NCBI RefSeq assembly: GCF_900215505.1
Contig: NZ_LT907844.1
Coordinates: forward strand, 4,108,001 to 4,172,000
DNA: 64,000 nucleotides
Direction of reading: 5' to 3'
Origin: Cohaesibacter sp. ES.047
Lineage (GTDB): Bacteria; Pseudomonadota; Alphaproteobacteria; Rhizobiales; Cohaesibacteraceae
Part shown: positions 15,167 to 24,914 of the stretch, piece by piece
Position numbering within the stretch: the first letter of the stretch is position 1
Layout: each line of letters opens with the position of its first letter
Notes under the pieces: generated by a model
Told to the model about the DNA's origin: nothing
The model's input: only the letters and a program-made list of their open reading frames with translations
The model's database searches: none
Translations under genes and position numbers: made by a program

Positions 15167-17839
15167 CTAGTTCCTCACACGTCCTCTGTGGTCACGCTTT
15201 TGTTTTGGCGGCTTTGTTGCTGCCTTGGGTTTTCGGGGTTCTTGGTCTTTCAGCCAATCTTCATATGAAAGGGCTTCATCATGTCTGGCCGCTTCCAGAT
15301 AGGCCTTAAGATCTTGTTTTGAGGCTTCGTGCCGTTGCAGAAAATAGTCGGCAGCACCAGCGCCAAATGCCGCATCAAAATCGCTTGCTTTTTCTGGGTT
15401 GGAAACGAGAGCCGTGATGGCGTCTATGTTGGGCCAAAGAACTTCAGGCGGTGCCGGCCGCTCGACTTTGCGCCCACGTTGATCACGGGCTTTCGAGTTC
15501 GCTTCGATTACGTCATCATACTGGGACTGTTGCTGCATCTTCATAGCAGCCCATCCATTCATCGCCTGATCAGCTGTCGCCGCTTCGGCCTTTTCTCCGA
15601 TCGCTTTCTGCTCACTTAGGCTTGGCCCCTCTCCTTCCCAATCTTTCAAGTAGGCCTTTGCCGCATTGACCAAATCACGATGCAGTCCCTTGGACTGGAA
15701 TACTTGGGTCATCACATCGCCCGAGTATGGGCCAAACGTTTGATCGAAGCTTTTGGCAAGCTTCATCCATTCAGCCTTATCGGCTTCATCCGGAAGCCCT
15801 TCCAAAATTCTTCCCAACTCACCATTGGTCAGAACAGCCTGTGCCGCTTCTGGAATATCAAGCGAGGCTTGTGCATCCAGCCGTCCCTTGATCAGCTCTT
15901 CCAGAGCAACCGGATCGCCGTCATAGGCCTGCTGTTTTAGGCCTTTCAGATCTTCAAACGCCTGATCAACCGCTTCGGCGGGATCTTCCTTGCGTAATTT
16001 TGTAATGCGTTTGGCTTCGGCCTTCGTCGCGTTCAGAACCGCCACCTGATCCACATAGCCAAGACTGCCCGGCTCGGGTTCAAGGCCATCCAACTTCATC
16101 AGGATCTCGTCAGTTGGAAGAAGGTCCAGTCCGGCCGTTGCATCAAATGTGGCAGTCTGGACTTGCCGCTTTCGCTGCCAGTCCGTTGCCGCTTCTTCAC
16201 CCAGCGTTGCCTTGACCTGATCAAAGTTCAGTTCTTCGCCATCGATGGACAGGCCGACGCCGGTCTCTCCGATCGATGCGAGATCATCTACGAGCAATCG
16301 CTGCATTTTCTTCGTTTGCAGTTTCACATCGGCGGTCGCCTGCTGGCGCTCTGCCCTGATTGCCCCTGAGTATTTGCGATCCAGCCCGTCGACCTGTTCA
16401 AGGCTCAGATCCTTCAGGAAGCCTTCGCCCTCTTTCCATTCGTCTTTCAGGCCTTCGACAAAGGCTTGCTTTTCATCAGGCCCCGGCAGGCTGTCGAACA
16501 CCCCGTCGATCCGGGCAAGGGTGACCGTGTCGAAAATCACTTTTTGCTGTTTGCTGGCCAGTTGCGGCGAAATCAGCCCGGCTTCGAGCGCGTCTTCGAT
16601 GTTGGCCAGGTTTTCATTCATAGCCACATCGAGATCAGCCCCTGCTTCCTCATCATCGCCAACGAGATAAGCCTGTCTTTGCAAACTGGTGCGAGAGGAT
16701 TTCAGAACTTCGTCATAGTCGGCCCGCTCGCCATCGCGCACCCGTTTGTCTTCTTCTGCCCGCGCCGATTTCTCATAAACACGCCTTTTACGGGCAAAGG
16801 TTTCTCGCCCCAGAAGCAAGAGCTCAGGGTCTCCGGACAGTGTGTTGAGCCGTTCGAGCACGCCGCTTTCAGCCTCATCAAATGCCTTTGAAAGCGCGGC
16901 CGGATCCTCTTTGTGCTCATCATAAAGCGCCTCAAGCTGCTGGCTGACCTCCAAAGGCAGCCGGCGACTGATCGCCCTGTTTTGCGCGTGCTGGTAGGCT
17001 TCGCCCTGAAGGGACTTGTCCTTGCGCAAGGCAAGGGCGGGACCAGACGGACCGGGGCGGCCGGTTCCGGCTGTGGTGGGTTGTCTCTGCTCTGTCCCAA
17101 GGGTTTCCGTCTTGCCAACGCGAAATCCCTCCATCCGCTCCATGGCATCGAGCATGACAGTGCGCTGCTGTTTGGACAGGCTGCCAAGAGGGGTTGAAGC
17201 TGGCACGCCGACCGCTTCGGCTATCGCTGAATAGTAGGCCTTGGTGTTGTTTTCCGAAGCAGGTGCATAGCGAGAAATGGCGGACGCGATGGACTTGCTC
17301 TTGTAGGAGCCCGACTCGAACAACAAGGAGGCTTTTGCCTTCCTTCCAGTCTCATAGTCCGGAAAAACAGCAAACCGCCCGTCTGTGCCAATGGCTCCGT
17401 GCGACTTGGCGAAGTCGCCAAATTCCAGATTGCCCGGATTGTTGTTGCGCCAATTCCTTGCCCCGGAATATCGAACGACTGATCCATCCTTGTGACGGAT
17501 CGTGGTAAATCCCTTTCCAGCGTCAACAACCTTCAGACCTTCGGGCATGGGTGCGGCTGTTGAGGTGTCCCCGTCTGCCTCACTGTTGGTACCAAGATCC
17601 GCGTTGTAGCCGTCATAGAAGCCTTGCGTCTTTCCGGCCTCGATGCTTGCCTGCTCGCGCCGCTTCAAGGCATTGTCAGCAAGGCGTCCCAATGACCTGC
17701 CCGTTTGGCGCAAATCAGAGGCGAGCGATCGCCACACACCAGCATTGGCATCGACGGCAAAGCCCGGTTTCGTGCTCACCTGCCCGGCTGTGTCCAAACG
17801 AGACAGCTTTCCCGGTGATCGTGAATTGCGATTGGGCAT
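15167..17839 (-). CDS. Internal virion protein with lysozyme-like domain (gp15 position)
   Basis: This 890-aa protein begins MPNRNSRSPGKLSRLDTAG. Residues about 130-255 contain RNNNPGNLEFGDFAKSHGA, RFAVFPDYETGRKAKASLL and YSAIAEAVGVP. This NNPGN segment is typical of a lysozyme-like peptidoglycan-degrading domain in phage structural proteins. The remaining 600 residues are charged and helical, as expected for a core protein that is ejected with the DNA. The stop lies 2 bp before the start of the 1769-aa gene, so the two are coupled. The match to T7 gp15 is by gene order only. Confidence 0.75.
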   Translation of the reverse strand: MPNRNSRSPGKLSRLDTAGQVSTKPGFAVDANAGVWRSLASDLRQTGRSLGRLADNALKRREQASIEAGKTQGFYDGYNADLGTNSEADGDTSTAAPMPEGLKVVDAGKGFTTIRHKDGSVVRYSGARNWRNNNPGNLEFGDFAKSHGAIGTDGRFAVFPDYETGRKAKASLLFESGSYKSKSIASAISRYAPASENNTKAYYSAIAEAVGVPASTPLGSLSKQQRTVMLDAMERMEGFRVGKTETLGTEQRQPTTAGTGRPGPSGPALALRKDKSLQGEAYQHAQNRAISRRLPLEVSQQLEALYDEHKEDPAALSKAFDEAESGVLERLNTLSGDPELLLLGRETFARKRRVYEKSARAEEDKRVRDGERADYDEVLKSSRTSLQRQAYLVGDDEEAGADLDVAMNENLANIEDALEAGLISPQLASKQQKVIFDTVTLARIDGVFDSLPGPDEKQAFVEGLKDEWKEGEGFLKDLSLEQVDGLDRKYSGAIRAERQQATADVKLQTKKMQRLLVDDLASIGETGVGLSIDGEELNFDQVKATLGEEAATDWQRKRQVQTATFDATAGLDLLPTDEILMKLDGLEPEPGSLGYVDQVAVLNATKAEAKRITKLRKEDPAEAVDQAFEDLKGLKQQAYDGDPVALEELIKGRLDAQASLDIPEAAQAVLTNGELGRILEGLPDEADKAEWMKLAKSFDQTFGPYSGDVMTQVFQSKGLHRDLVNAAKAYLKDWEGEGPSLSEQKAIGEKAEAATADQAMNGWAAMKMQQQSQYDDVIEANSKARDQRGRKVERPAPPEVLWPNIDAITALVSNPEKASDFDAAFGAGAADYFLQRHEASKQDLKAYLEAARHDEALSYEDWLKDQEPRKPKAATKPPKQKRDHRGRVRN

Positions 17840-17849
17840 ATCTCACTCC

Positions 17850-18422
17850 TTAGCCAAATGCACCAGCAAATCCCGCCAGAGCGCTCAGCCCACCAGCGGA
17901 TTTTGTTCTTCCTGCCACCCGGCGCCATCCCGCAGCACGGGCGCGGAGCATGGCTTTGCGGGCGTCAGTGTCGGCCCGATCAACAGTGATGTCCTGAGCC
18001 GCGCGATCTTCCAAGGCGAGCTCCATATCTTCCGAGACACCCTCACCGACCAGCTGGCCGGAGGCGGCAAACTTGACGGCATTCTCACCAAGTGACTTCA
18101 TCAATTGCCGCTTGATGTCGGTTGTCCGTTGCAGCCCCTTGGCCTCTTCGTCTGTTGCCTGCATTTCCGATTGATCGGCCTGCATCTCGAACTGTTCGGC
18201 CTGAGCATTCGCGCCGGTCATGCCGGCAACAGCACTGGCAAAGCCGGCCACACCCTTAAGAATGGTGCCGGCTGAAATGCCGCTGCCAAAAAGTCCGGTT
18301 GATGCCGTCGCGGCAGTGGTCGCAGCGGTTGCTGCTCCGGCTCCGGCGGTTGCCGCGCCTGCTGCCGCGGCGGCTGTGCCGGTGCCGCCCAGCATTGCGC
18401 CAATTCCACTCACAAGCATCAT
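17850..18422 (-). CDS. Internal virion protein, gp14-like
   Basis: This 190-aa protein has a hydrophobic Ala/Gly-rich N-terminal half (GTAAAAAGAATAGAGAATAA, residues about 14-33; VAGFASAVAGMTGANAQAEQ) and a charged helical middle with QFEMQADQSEMQATDEE. Internal virion proteins in the gp14 place have just this plan and form the outer-membrane part of the ejection channel in T7-type phages. It lies directly between the gp12- and gp15-position genes. Confidence 0.72.
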   Translation of the reverse strand: MMLVSGIGAMLGGTGTAAAAAGAATAGAGAATAATTAATASTGLFGSGISAGTILKGVAGFASAVAGMTGANAQAEQFEMQADQSEMQATDEEAKGLQRTTDIKRQLMKSLGENAVKFAASGQLVGEGVSEDMELALEDRAAQDITVDRADTDARKAMLRARAAGWRRVAGRTKSAGGLSALAGFAGAFG

Positions 18423-18433
18423 TGGTCACTCTC

Positions 18434-20461
18434 CTATAGCTTTGCTTCAGCCGTGATTGATCGAACGGTCAGCCGCCCGGGGCGCAGTTGTGTGATGGTG
18501 ACTGTCGGTTCGTCGGAATAGCCGGTCAGGCCCCGCAATTCGATCAGGCCTGTGTAGCCGTCCTCGAGCTCGGGCTTTTCAAGATCCGGATCATAGGTGC
18601 GCAAGGGCACATCAACCGGATCCTTGCCATTGACCGCGACCGCCAGAGACGTAGTATCAACGACTGAAATCCAGACCGAATGGATCCGGGCCTTGCGGCG
18701 CAAGACCGTTCTGGGGCCGATGTCGCGCGGCGGCGGCAAGGTCTCCACCTTTGGCGGGAAAAACAGGCCAACCTCACCGGACTGCACCTCAACGTCCACG
18801 GTGATCCGGGCAGCGGTGACGATATAGGGCCCATAGACATTGCCGTCCCCAAGCACCCAGACATTCAGGCCTTCCAGATGATCAAGACCGGTGATATCCA
18901 TTTGAGGCGCGTCGAACGAGAAGGAATGTGCGGCATCGAGCAACAGCCCCCGCTCGAACCGCTCAAGGCGTCTCGATCCCGAACGCTCAGAGATGACGGA
19001 CATTTCATCGCGGGCATTGACGGCAACCGCCCGGAACAGGGCATCATATGAGGTAACCCGGCCAAAAGCCGTCACATCCTGTTCGCGCAAAAGGTGCCCC
19101 ATGCGCATCCGGCCACGCTCATCGATGACGCCCAATGTGTTGGTGTCGGTCGAGCGCTTGGCCCGTCGCACCGCCAAGTCGCACACGTCTTCAAACAGGT
19201 GCGAGGAAAGCAATGTGATCGGCGAGCTGACAAAACTGTCAATGTCGGTGTAGCGGATCTCGGAAAGAACGGAGCCGGACTTGTGGCAATAGATCGATGC
19301 GCCCTCATTCTTGACCACCGGCACCCCCTCCTTGCAGCCGTTGGTCGAGGCTTCGACATGATTTGTCGGCACCGTCTTGTCGATGGTGCGATCGGCGATC
19401 CAGTATTCGCGCTCAGAGGTCAGAACCAGCAGATTGTGGGCATCGACCAGATGGTTGATGGTTTCCCCGCCCTCACTGTCGAGCGGCACGACAAAGGCCC
19501 CATTGGCTTCATCCAGATCCGTGCTGAAGGAAAAGTAGCGGCCAATGATGGAGGCCATCCAATTGCTGGCGCGTGATTTGAAGCCGCCTGTCAGCAAGCG
19601 CTGTTGGATGAACAGGCCACAGCGCGGCCAGCCCCGCGTGTTGGAAATGATTGGTTCACCAGGCGGGATACCCGTCTTGAGCTTGAAAGCCGGAATGGCT
19701 CCATCCGCATCATCAATCGGGGTTCCCGACACCGCCCAGCCGTCGCCCTGGTTCTCGGTGCCGGAAAAAATGATCTTGATATTCGTTCCAGCAAGGACCG
19801 AAACGACGATCCCCGGTGCGACATTGGGAAGCTCAAGGATTGCGGCTTCGATCAATCCCGCCAGGGCACCCGCGTCCGTGCTGTAGGTAATCGAGATTGT
19901 CTGTTGCCCGGAGACCGTCAGCCGGAAGCGTTTGCCGGCATCAAAGCCGATGAAGTTGATTTCCCATTCGGCAGGCACACCGTTTGAGTAGGACGCGCCA
20001 TAGTCGTAGTTCGGTAGGCCATCATAAGGCAGCTGATCGACCTGCCAACTATCAGTGGCCTGCACAATGCGGATGGACGGCACTTCCTGATGAAACAGAA
20101 AAGTCGTGTCCTGCCGGTGCGTGTTGGTCACATGAGGCAACTGGTCTGTGGTCAGCGGCACCGCGACTGTATCCGTGATCCCGTCCGCATCGATGACATC
20201 TGCATGCCCATCACGCAGCGCGATTTCGTAGGCCGTCCCTAGCGAGTTCTTGAACGGCAGAAGACGCCCGGAGGTGGGATAGAGGCCCGTTTTGTGGCGC
20301 AATCCGTCCCGAAGACTAAAGCCCCCTTGAGGATGGACTTTGGCATTCTCGAAGTGCTTCGCACCGGTGTTGTAATATTTGAGCTCGGTTCGATCCGTCT
20401 CATGCGGATCAAGCTCGCCTGCCGTGTAGGTGGTCTGGATCCGCCCCGGTCTTGCTACCAT
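18434..20461 (-). CDS. Tail tubular protein B (gp12-like)
   Basis: This 675-aa protein starts MVARPGRIQTTYTAGELDPH. The N-terminal pattern GELDP...R.DL..Y..G......N..V.P.GG...R.G is characteristic of podovirus tail tubular/stabilization proteins (RTEL, YYNTGAKHFENAKVHPQGGF). It forms the tail nozzle below gp11. The size is close to the family norm of roughly 700-800 aa. The gene is 12 bp from the gp11-like gene, in conserved order. Confidence 0.85.
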   Translation of the reverse strand: MVARPGRIQTTYTAGELDPHETDRTELKYYNTGAKHFENAKVHPQGGFSLRDGLRHKTGLYPTSGRLLPFKNSLGTAYEIALRDGHADVIDADGITDTVAVPLTTDQLPHVTNTHRQDTTFLFHQEVPSIRIVQATDSWQVDQLPYDGLPNYDYGASYSNGVPAEWEINFIGFDAGKRFRLTVSGQQTISITYSTDAGALAGLIEAAILELPNVAPGIVVSVLAGTNIKIIFSGTENQGDGWAVSGTPIDDADGAIPAFKLKTGIPPGEPIISNTRGWPRCGLFIQQRLLTGGFKSRASNWMASIIGRYFSFSTDLDEANGAFVVPLDSEGGETINHLVDAHNLLVLTSEREYWIADRTIDKTVPTNHVEASTNGCKEGVPVVKNEGASIYCHKSGSVLSEIRYTDIDSFVSSPITLLSSHLFEDVCDLAVRRAKRSTDTNTLGVIDERGRMRMGHLLREQDVTAFGRVTSYDALFRAVAVNARDEMSVISERSGSRRLERFERGLLLDAAHSFSFDAPQMDITGLDHLEGLNVWVLGDGNVYGPYIVTAARITVDVEVQSGEVGLFFPPKVETLPPPRDIGPRTVLRRKARIHSVWISVVDTTSLAVAVNGKDPVDVPLRTYDPDLEKPELEDGYTGLIELRGLTGYSDEPTVTITQLRPGRLTVRSITAEAKL

Positions 20462-20472
20462 CTTGCGGATCC

Positions 20473-21090
20473 TCAGCTCATGTATGCGGCAGAGAGCGGA
20501 TTATTGCCCTTGCGCATCCTGCGGTTCGGTGTCGTATATCCGTCCGCGTTGATGGCGGCACGCATCAAGCCGCCCCGGCGTTCTTCTCGCGGATCTCCAT
20601 AGGCTTCCCGGATGAGGCGGTCGGCTGTCTTGCCATCGCTGGCGATCGCTTCTGCCAGAAACCCGGCAAGTCCGGTCGAAACAGCCTTGGCGAAAATCGG
20701 ATTCCAGAGGTGCGGACCGGCGTCCACCCGCATGATCGCGAACAGATCCTCGACGTTCGAATAGATCCGTGTGCCAACTTTCTTGTAGGTCGTGAAATTG
20801 TCATCCTCGACGGTCGGATCATCTATGAGGCGATCCGCGCCCAGCACGATGTCTTCGACGGGCAACTGGTGGATATGGCGATAGCCAGCGATTGGCGCGT
20901 CAGCCGAGCGGGACAGACGATAGAGCTTTTGCGCAAAAGACCAGGGATAAAGAGCCAGCGCCGCCCGAGCTTCGAGGTTGTAGGCACGCAGCGCCGTGAT
21001 TCCGCTTTGCACCTCTGAAGACAAGTCTTCCGGAGCCTCAAGGCCAATGCGATTGCAGGCCGCCCGGACAATTTCCAATTCATCGATCAT
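20473..21090 (-). CDS. Tail tubular protein A (gp11-like adaptor)
   Basis: This 205-aa protein contains the adaptor-type segments EIVRAACNRIGLEAPEDLS (residues 5-23), ARAALALYPWSFAQKLYRLS and YKKVGTRIYSNVEDLFAIM. Such proteins form the ring below the portal to which the nozzle attaches. The length matches the T7 gp11 family (about 200 aa). It is the first gene after the terminator that follows the capsid block. Confidence 0.82.
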   Translation of the reverse strand: MIDELEIVRAACNRIGLEAPEDLSSEVQSGITALRAYNLEARAALALYPWSFAQKLYRLSRSADAPIAGYRHIHQLPVEDIVLGADRLIDDPTVEDDNFTTYKKVGTRIYSNVEDLFAIMRVDAGPHLWNPIFAKAVSTGLAGFLAEAIASDGKTADRLIREAYGDPREERRGGLMRAAINADGYTTPNRRMRKGNNPLSAAYMS

Positions 21091-21110
21091 GCGACACCTG
21101 TTTGTTCAAA

Positions 21111-21146
21111 CAAAAGGCGGCCCGGCGCATCTGACACCGGACCGCC
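21111..21146 (-). terminator. Intrinsic terminator after the capsid block
   Basis: On the minus strand a GC-rich stem (GGCGGTCCGG / CCGGGCCGCC) is followed by TTTTG. It lies in the 91-bp gap between the 92-aa head protein gene and the gp11-like gene. T7 also has its main late terminator just after the capsid gene, so reduced transcription into the tail genes is likely here too. Confidence 0.7.
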
Positions 21147-21181
21147 ATTGACCTTGGGAGGATCAGCATAAAGCCGATCGC

Positions 21182-21460
21182 TTAGGCGGTGGTTTGTGCC
21201 GCGATGGCGACCGTCGATGCCGTGACGTTGGTGACGATGTAAGTCTTGAGCGCCGGAGCCCCGTCAATGTCGAGGCCGGCCATGATAATGTCGCCGGTGC
21301 GCACGTCATCGGGTGCCAGACTGTTGAAATAGCCAGCCGCTTCAACGGCGGCGGCATCGTCATTGGTGTGGTAGGTGCAAAGCGCCTTCACGGAGCCCGA
21401 GCCGGTTCCGATCGCACCAACAGAGGCTAGGCGTTTGAAGCCATCAAGATTGAAAGCCAT
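21182..21460 (-). CDS. Small head protein, possible capsid decoration
   Basis: This 92-aa protein (MAFNLDGFKRLASVGAIGTG start) contains ALCTYHTNDDAAAVEAAGYF and DVRTGDIIMAGLDIDG. Short proteins of this pattern beside capsid genes are usually annotated as head fibre or decoration proteins. The link is my recollection of similar sequences and the position 34 bp after the capsid stop. It is followed by the terminator at 21111-21146, so it is transcribed with the capsid gene. Confidence 0.6.
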   Translation of the reverse strand: MAFNLDGFKRLASVGAIGTGSGSVKALCTYHTNDDAAAVEAAGYFNSLAPDDVRTGDIIMAGLDIDGAPALKTYIVTNVTASTVAIAAQTTA

Positions 21461-21494
21461 GGTTTCTCTTTCTCAAATTTGGAGGATGTCGGGA

Positions 21495-22400
21495 TCAGTT
21501 CAGAGTGATGTCGGTGGGGATCTTGAAGCGCCCGCGCACCATGCCCTCTGGCAGAAGACCAGCAGCAGCACCTTCGGATTCCATGCGGACCGTCCAGCAG
21601 CCAAGGCGGTTGTCCCAGTCCCAGATGGACTTCAGTTTGGTATTGTTTGCCCAGCCGGCCCCGCTGCGGTGATACATCTGGAGGTCATAGTGGCCCTCCT
21701 CGTTCTGAATGAAATATTCATTGGGAGCGAGGAAGAAGTGGACACCATTCCAGAACTTGGAAACGGTCGTCTTGCGGAACGACAGATCATCCCCGGTCCA
21801 GTCGGCGGAGTTGAACTGTTTGTAGGCCATCGCCTGATTCCAGATGCCCGAAGGCAGCGGGCAGAAGATATTACCATCCCATGGCACATCGGCGGCCTGA
21901 AGGGCGTTGCTCATCAGGAGCAGATGCTTCAGCTCGAAGTCAACCGCATTGCCGCCGATCATGCCCGGCAGGCCATTGGCATCGAGATTGGGGGCCGCGC
22001 CGACGCCCGTCCCGGGGCTTGAACTCATCCTGGCATTGAACAGGCCAAACAGCTCTTCATCGACAGCACGCCCCAGCGCCTTGGAGCCGGCATCGGAGAT
22101 GGATTCTTTTTCGTTGGCGGTCATGCGGGACAGGTCGAAGGTGTAAACCTCGTCAAAGGCCTCCCAGGTTTCGAGGTTGGTTTCTTCGCGGCCCTTCTTG
22201 GCGTTCATCGGGATGGCAGCCTGTCCGCGCTTTTTCTTGTGCGCCTTGCCCTTGCCCATAATGTTGAAATGGGCCTTCGTGCCAACGATGCTGGCAGCAG
22301 CAGAAACAGTGCTCTGCATGAGGAAGCCGCCGGACTGGAATTTCTGGATCACCCCGTTGTTGTATTGTTCAACAAACCAGGTCGGTGCATCAATGCTCAT
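21495..22400 (-). CDS. Major capsid protein (gp10 position)
   Basis: This 301-aa protein starts MSIDAPTWFVEQYNNGVIQK. Further features are KKKRGQAAIPMNAKKGREET, WEAFDEVYTFDLSRMTANEKES and FNSADWTGDDLSFRKTTVSKF. The size and place between the scaffold and tail genes fit the major capsid protein of podoviruses. The capsid is separated from its scaffold gene by nearly 5 kb of cargo and IS DNA, which is unusual. The start has no competing upstream ATG nearby. Confidence 0.8.
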   Translation of the reverse strand: MSIDAPTWFVEQYNNGVIQKFQSGGFLMQSTVSAAASIVGTKAHFNIMGKGKAHKKKRGQAAIPMNAKKGREETNLETWEAFDEVYTFDLSRMTANEKESISDAGSKALGRAVDEELFGLFNARMSSSPGTGVGAAPNLDANGLPGMIGGNAVDFELKHLLLMSNALQAADVPWDGNIFCPLPSGIWNQAMAYKQFNSADWTGDDLSFRKTTVSKFWNGVHFFLAPNEYFIQNEEGHYDLQMYHRSGAGWANNTKLKSIWDWDNRLGCWTVRMESEGAAAGLLPEGMVRGRFKIPTDITLN

Positions 22401-22739
22401 GTCTTCAGCCTTCTATAGCGTGAGTGTCACGCCAGAGGCTCGAAAACCGGCTGCGGAAAAGGGCGGCGCATTGAGCTCTGGCTTGAACCCGATGCTAACG
22501 GGCCGGGAATGAGGTCAACCGATGGAGGGGGGGCTTTGGGGGGCTAGTATCCTTAGCTTTTCACTCATTCATGGAAAATGTCGCTCATCGATCTGTGTGA
22601 TAGCTGTAAAATATCAAACGGTTATGATCTCCCAGTCGTACGCTCGAAAAAACCAATTTCAACCAAATCACTGATAGGTTAAGATTGATTCAGCAAATAG
22701 AGTTCAGGCCACGTTTATGTGGGCACAGGCAAACCAAAT
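22401..22739. other. Intergenic region between capsid and cargo genes
   Basis: This stretch separates the leftward capsid gene from the rightward cargo pair. GC-rich phage-like sequence runs to about 22550, with G runs near 22526-22542. It then turns clearly AT-rich, which marks the probable left edge of the inserted cargo. It should carry the cargo promoter, but I could not pick a convincing -35/-10 pair. I see no gene. Confidence 0.5.
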
Positions 22740-23738
22740 ATGTCAAACACGAAGCATATATTAGCGATGCTCAGAAGCAGAGCCTCAGGAGATGATGAGC
22801 AATTTTATTCTATAGCTCTGCAGATCGCCGCTGCTGAAGCAAGACAAGGCCGCCGCTCCACGGCAGACGATTTGCGTTCTGCTGTAGATGAGGCGAGAGC
22901 TTTAAAATCGCGAAACGCTAGTGTTGCGATTCCGTTTTCCCAACCACGTGGAGATCTTGAAGCGCTTGTTGATCTCAGAGAGCCTAAGCTGCGCATGCAG
23001 GATGTCGTGTTGCACGAGTGTATCAATGATAAATTAAAAGATTTAATTCGTCAGCAAGCCAAACGTGATTGGCTGCGAGAACATGGAAAAACACCAAATC
23101 GTAGTGTACTGTTTTTAGGTCCTCCAGGCTCTGGCAAAACCATGACCGCGGAAGCGCTTGCAGGAGAGTTACATCTCCCCTTGTTTGTGATCCGATTGGA
23201 ATCCCTGATTACAAGATTTATGGGAGAAACCGCTTCAAAGCTGCGTCTGGTTTTTGATGAAACGCTCAAGCATCGAGGGGTCTACTTGTTCGATGAATTT
23301 GACGCAATTGGAAGCCGTCGCAGTGCAACTAATGACGTGGCGGAAATGCGTCGAGTGTTAAATTCATTTCTTCAGCTCATGGAACAACCAAACGCGACAG
23401 ACAGTATATTGTTAGGTGCAACTAATCACCCTGAACTTCTTGATCGTGCTTTGCTTAGGCGGTTCGATGCTGTAATTGAATTTACACCTCCCTCAGAAGA
23501 ACAGATTAGAGCTCTTATCGAAAAATATCTTAAACCATTAAAACGGCCAAGGCTCGCGTGGAAGAAAATCATACAAGCAGCCGAGGGTCTCAGCCAATCA
23601 GAAATTGCACGAGCTTCTGAAGACGCAGTCAAGACTGCTATTTTGGATGAACGCGATTCAATTAAGTCGGAAGACGTTCTAAAGCGCCTAAATGACCGGA
23701 GAGAAATGCGCGAAGTATTCTTGAAGGTGGAAAGATAA
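22740..23738 (+). CDS. ietA: IetA-like AAA ATPase of an IetAS defence/toxin-antitoxin pair
   Basis: This 332-aa protein is an AAA ATPase. The N-terminal helical part MSNTKHILAMLRSRASGDDE is followed by a Walker A GPPGSGKT (about residue 126-133), Walker B VYLFDEFDAIGSR, sensor 1 LLGATNHPELLDRALLRRFD and an arginine finger. AAA ATPase plus subtilase gene pairs were described as IetAS, first as a plasmid stability and incompatibility system on pTiC58 and later as a phage defence system. The ATG at 22740 fits family N-termini better than the in-frame GTG at 22719. The gene is AT-rich and opposite in strand to the phage late genes around it. The partner follows after 12 bp. Confidence 0.8.
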   Translation: MSNTKHILAMLRSRASGDDEQFYSIALQIAAAEARQGRRSTADDLRSAVDEARALKSRNASVAIPFSQPRGDLEALVDLREPKLRMQDVVLHECINDKLKDLIRQQAKRDWLREHGKTPNRSVLFLGPPGSGKTMTAEALAGELHLPLFVIRLESLITRFMGETASKLRLVFDETLKHRGVYLFDEFDAIGSRRSATNDVAEMRRVLNSFLQLMEQPNATDSILLGATNHPELLDRALLRRFDAVIEFTPPSEEQIRALIEKYLKPLKRPRLAWKKIIQAAEGLSQSEIARASEDAVKTAILDERDSIKSEDVLKRLNDRREMREVFLKVER

Positions 23739-23750
23739 GGTGCCTGTCCC

Positions 23751-24832
23751 ATGGCTGATTTTGACAAACCACATATCGATATTTCTAGGCGATCTCACAC
23801 TCGTCAATACCAGGCATCCCGACAGAATATAGGAGGAGGTGCTGCACCGCGCATCCGAGCTCAGCATGGTGAGAGAATTAAAGCTGAAATGCGTGAAGCA
23901 TTTATTCAAGCAGATGCTATTCGACCGAATGATGATCGATTGGACGAGCCAGAGGGAGTGTTTCTCGAGGTTGACCTCCGCCGTGGAACAAATCCCATAA
24001 ATACGCTTGAACGCAAAACAAATCAGATCCGACCAGGTGCTATTTCGACAACCCAAGATAATGATCTGCGAGTTGCCTTGTTCGTTCCTGATAAAGCTAG
24101 GCCGGTCCTAGAGAGCATTTTGGACGAATATATAAATGGCGATCTGAATGCTCGTTCAGAGCCTCCCCAAAAAGACAAAATTGAACCTATTGAGTCTATT
24201 AGGCAAGCTCGTCTGGAGACATTCTGGACTGATGAACCCAACTCTTTACCTGAGAATGCCCAAGACGAAATTTGGTGGGAAGTTTGGTGTTATGCCGAAC
24301 TCACAGATAAAGTTACCGAAGCCGCCCAAAGCATCAATTGTATCGTATCGGAGGAGCATTATTGGTTAGTCTTTCCAGAAAGCACTGTCATTCCTATCCG
24401 TGCTCCTAGAGTTACTATCGAGTTACTTTTGTTTGCAACGGCTGGGATTTCTGAACTTAGGAGAGCGACCGCAAGTCCAGTATTTTTCATTGAGGCTGAC
24501 CGAGAAGAACAAATCCATTGGACAGAAAATCTTGCTGAGAGAGTAACGTGGCCTGCAAATGATGTTCCATCAGTGTGTGTTCTTGATACGGGAGTAAACC
24601 GGGGTCATATGCTTCTAGAACCAGCGGTTTCTGCTGACGACCTATTGACGGTAAACCCAGATTGGGAAGTTGATGATCATGCCGGTCATGGTACCGGCAT
24701 GGCTGGAATTTCATTGCTTGGTGATTTGGCGCCGCGTCTTGAAGATCTGAGTACGATTTCACTTCTACATAGGGTGGAATCTGTAAAAATTTTACCTCCG
24801 AATGGCTTTCCAGACAATGATCCAGGCTCTTA
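23751..24832 (+). pseudogene. ietS: IetS-like subtilisin-family protease, truncated by an IS before the catalytic serine
   Basis: The 360 surviving codons cover an N-terminal domain of about 270 residues (MADFDKPHIDISRRSHTRQY start) and the first part of an S8 peptidase domain. The catalytic Asp279 is in SVCVLDTGVNRGHML and His313 is in DDHAGHGTGMAG. The Ser motif (GTSxA) is missing because IS630-family DNA begins at 24833 and adds only TKGVKF before a stop. In IetAS pairs the protease is the toxic effector, so this copy should be inactive as a protease. No fragment carrying the missing 3' part was found elsewhere in the window. Confidence 0.82.
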
Positions 24833-24914
24833 TACCAAGGGCGTGAAGTTCTGACTCTTTAGGGATTCCATTTTTAGCACTGGCGTGATTCAACATGGCA
24901 AAGGAGATTTTGCC

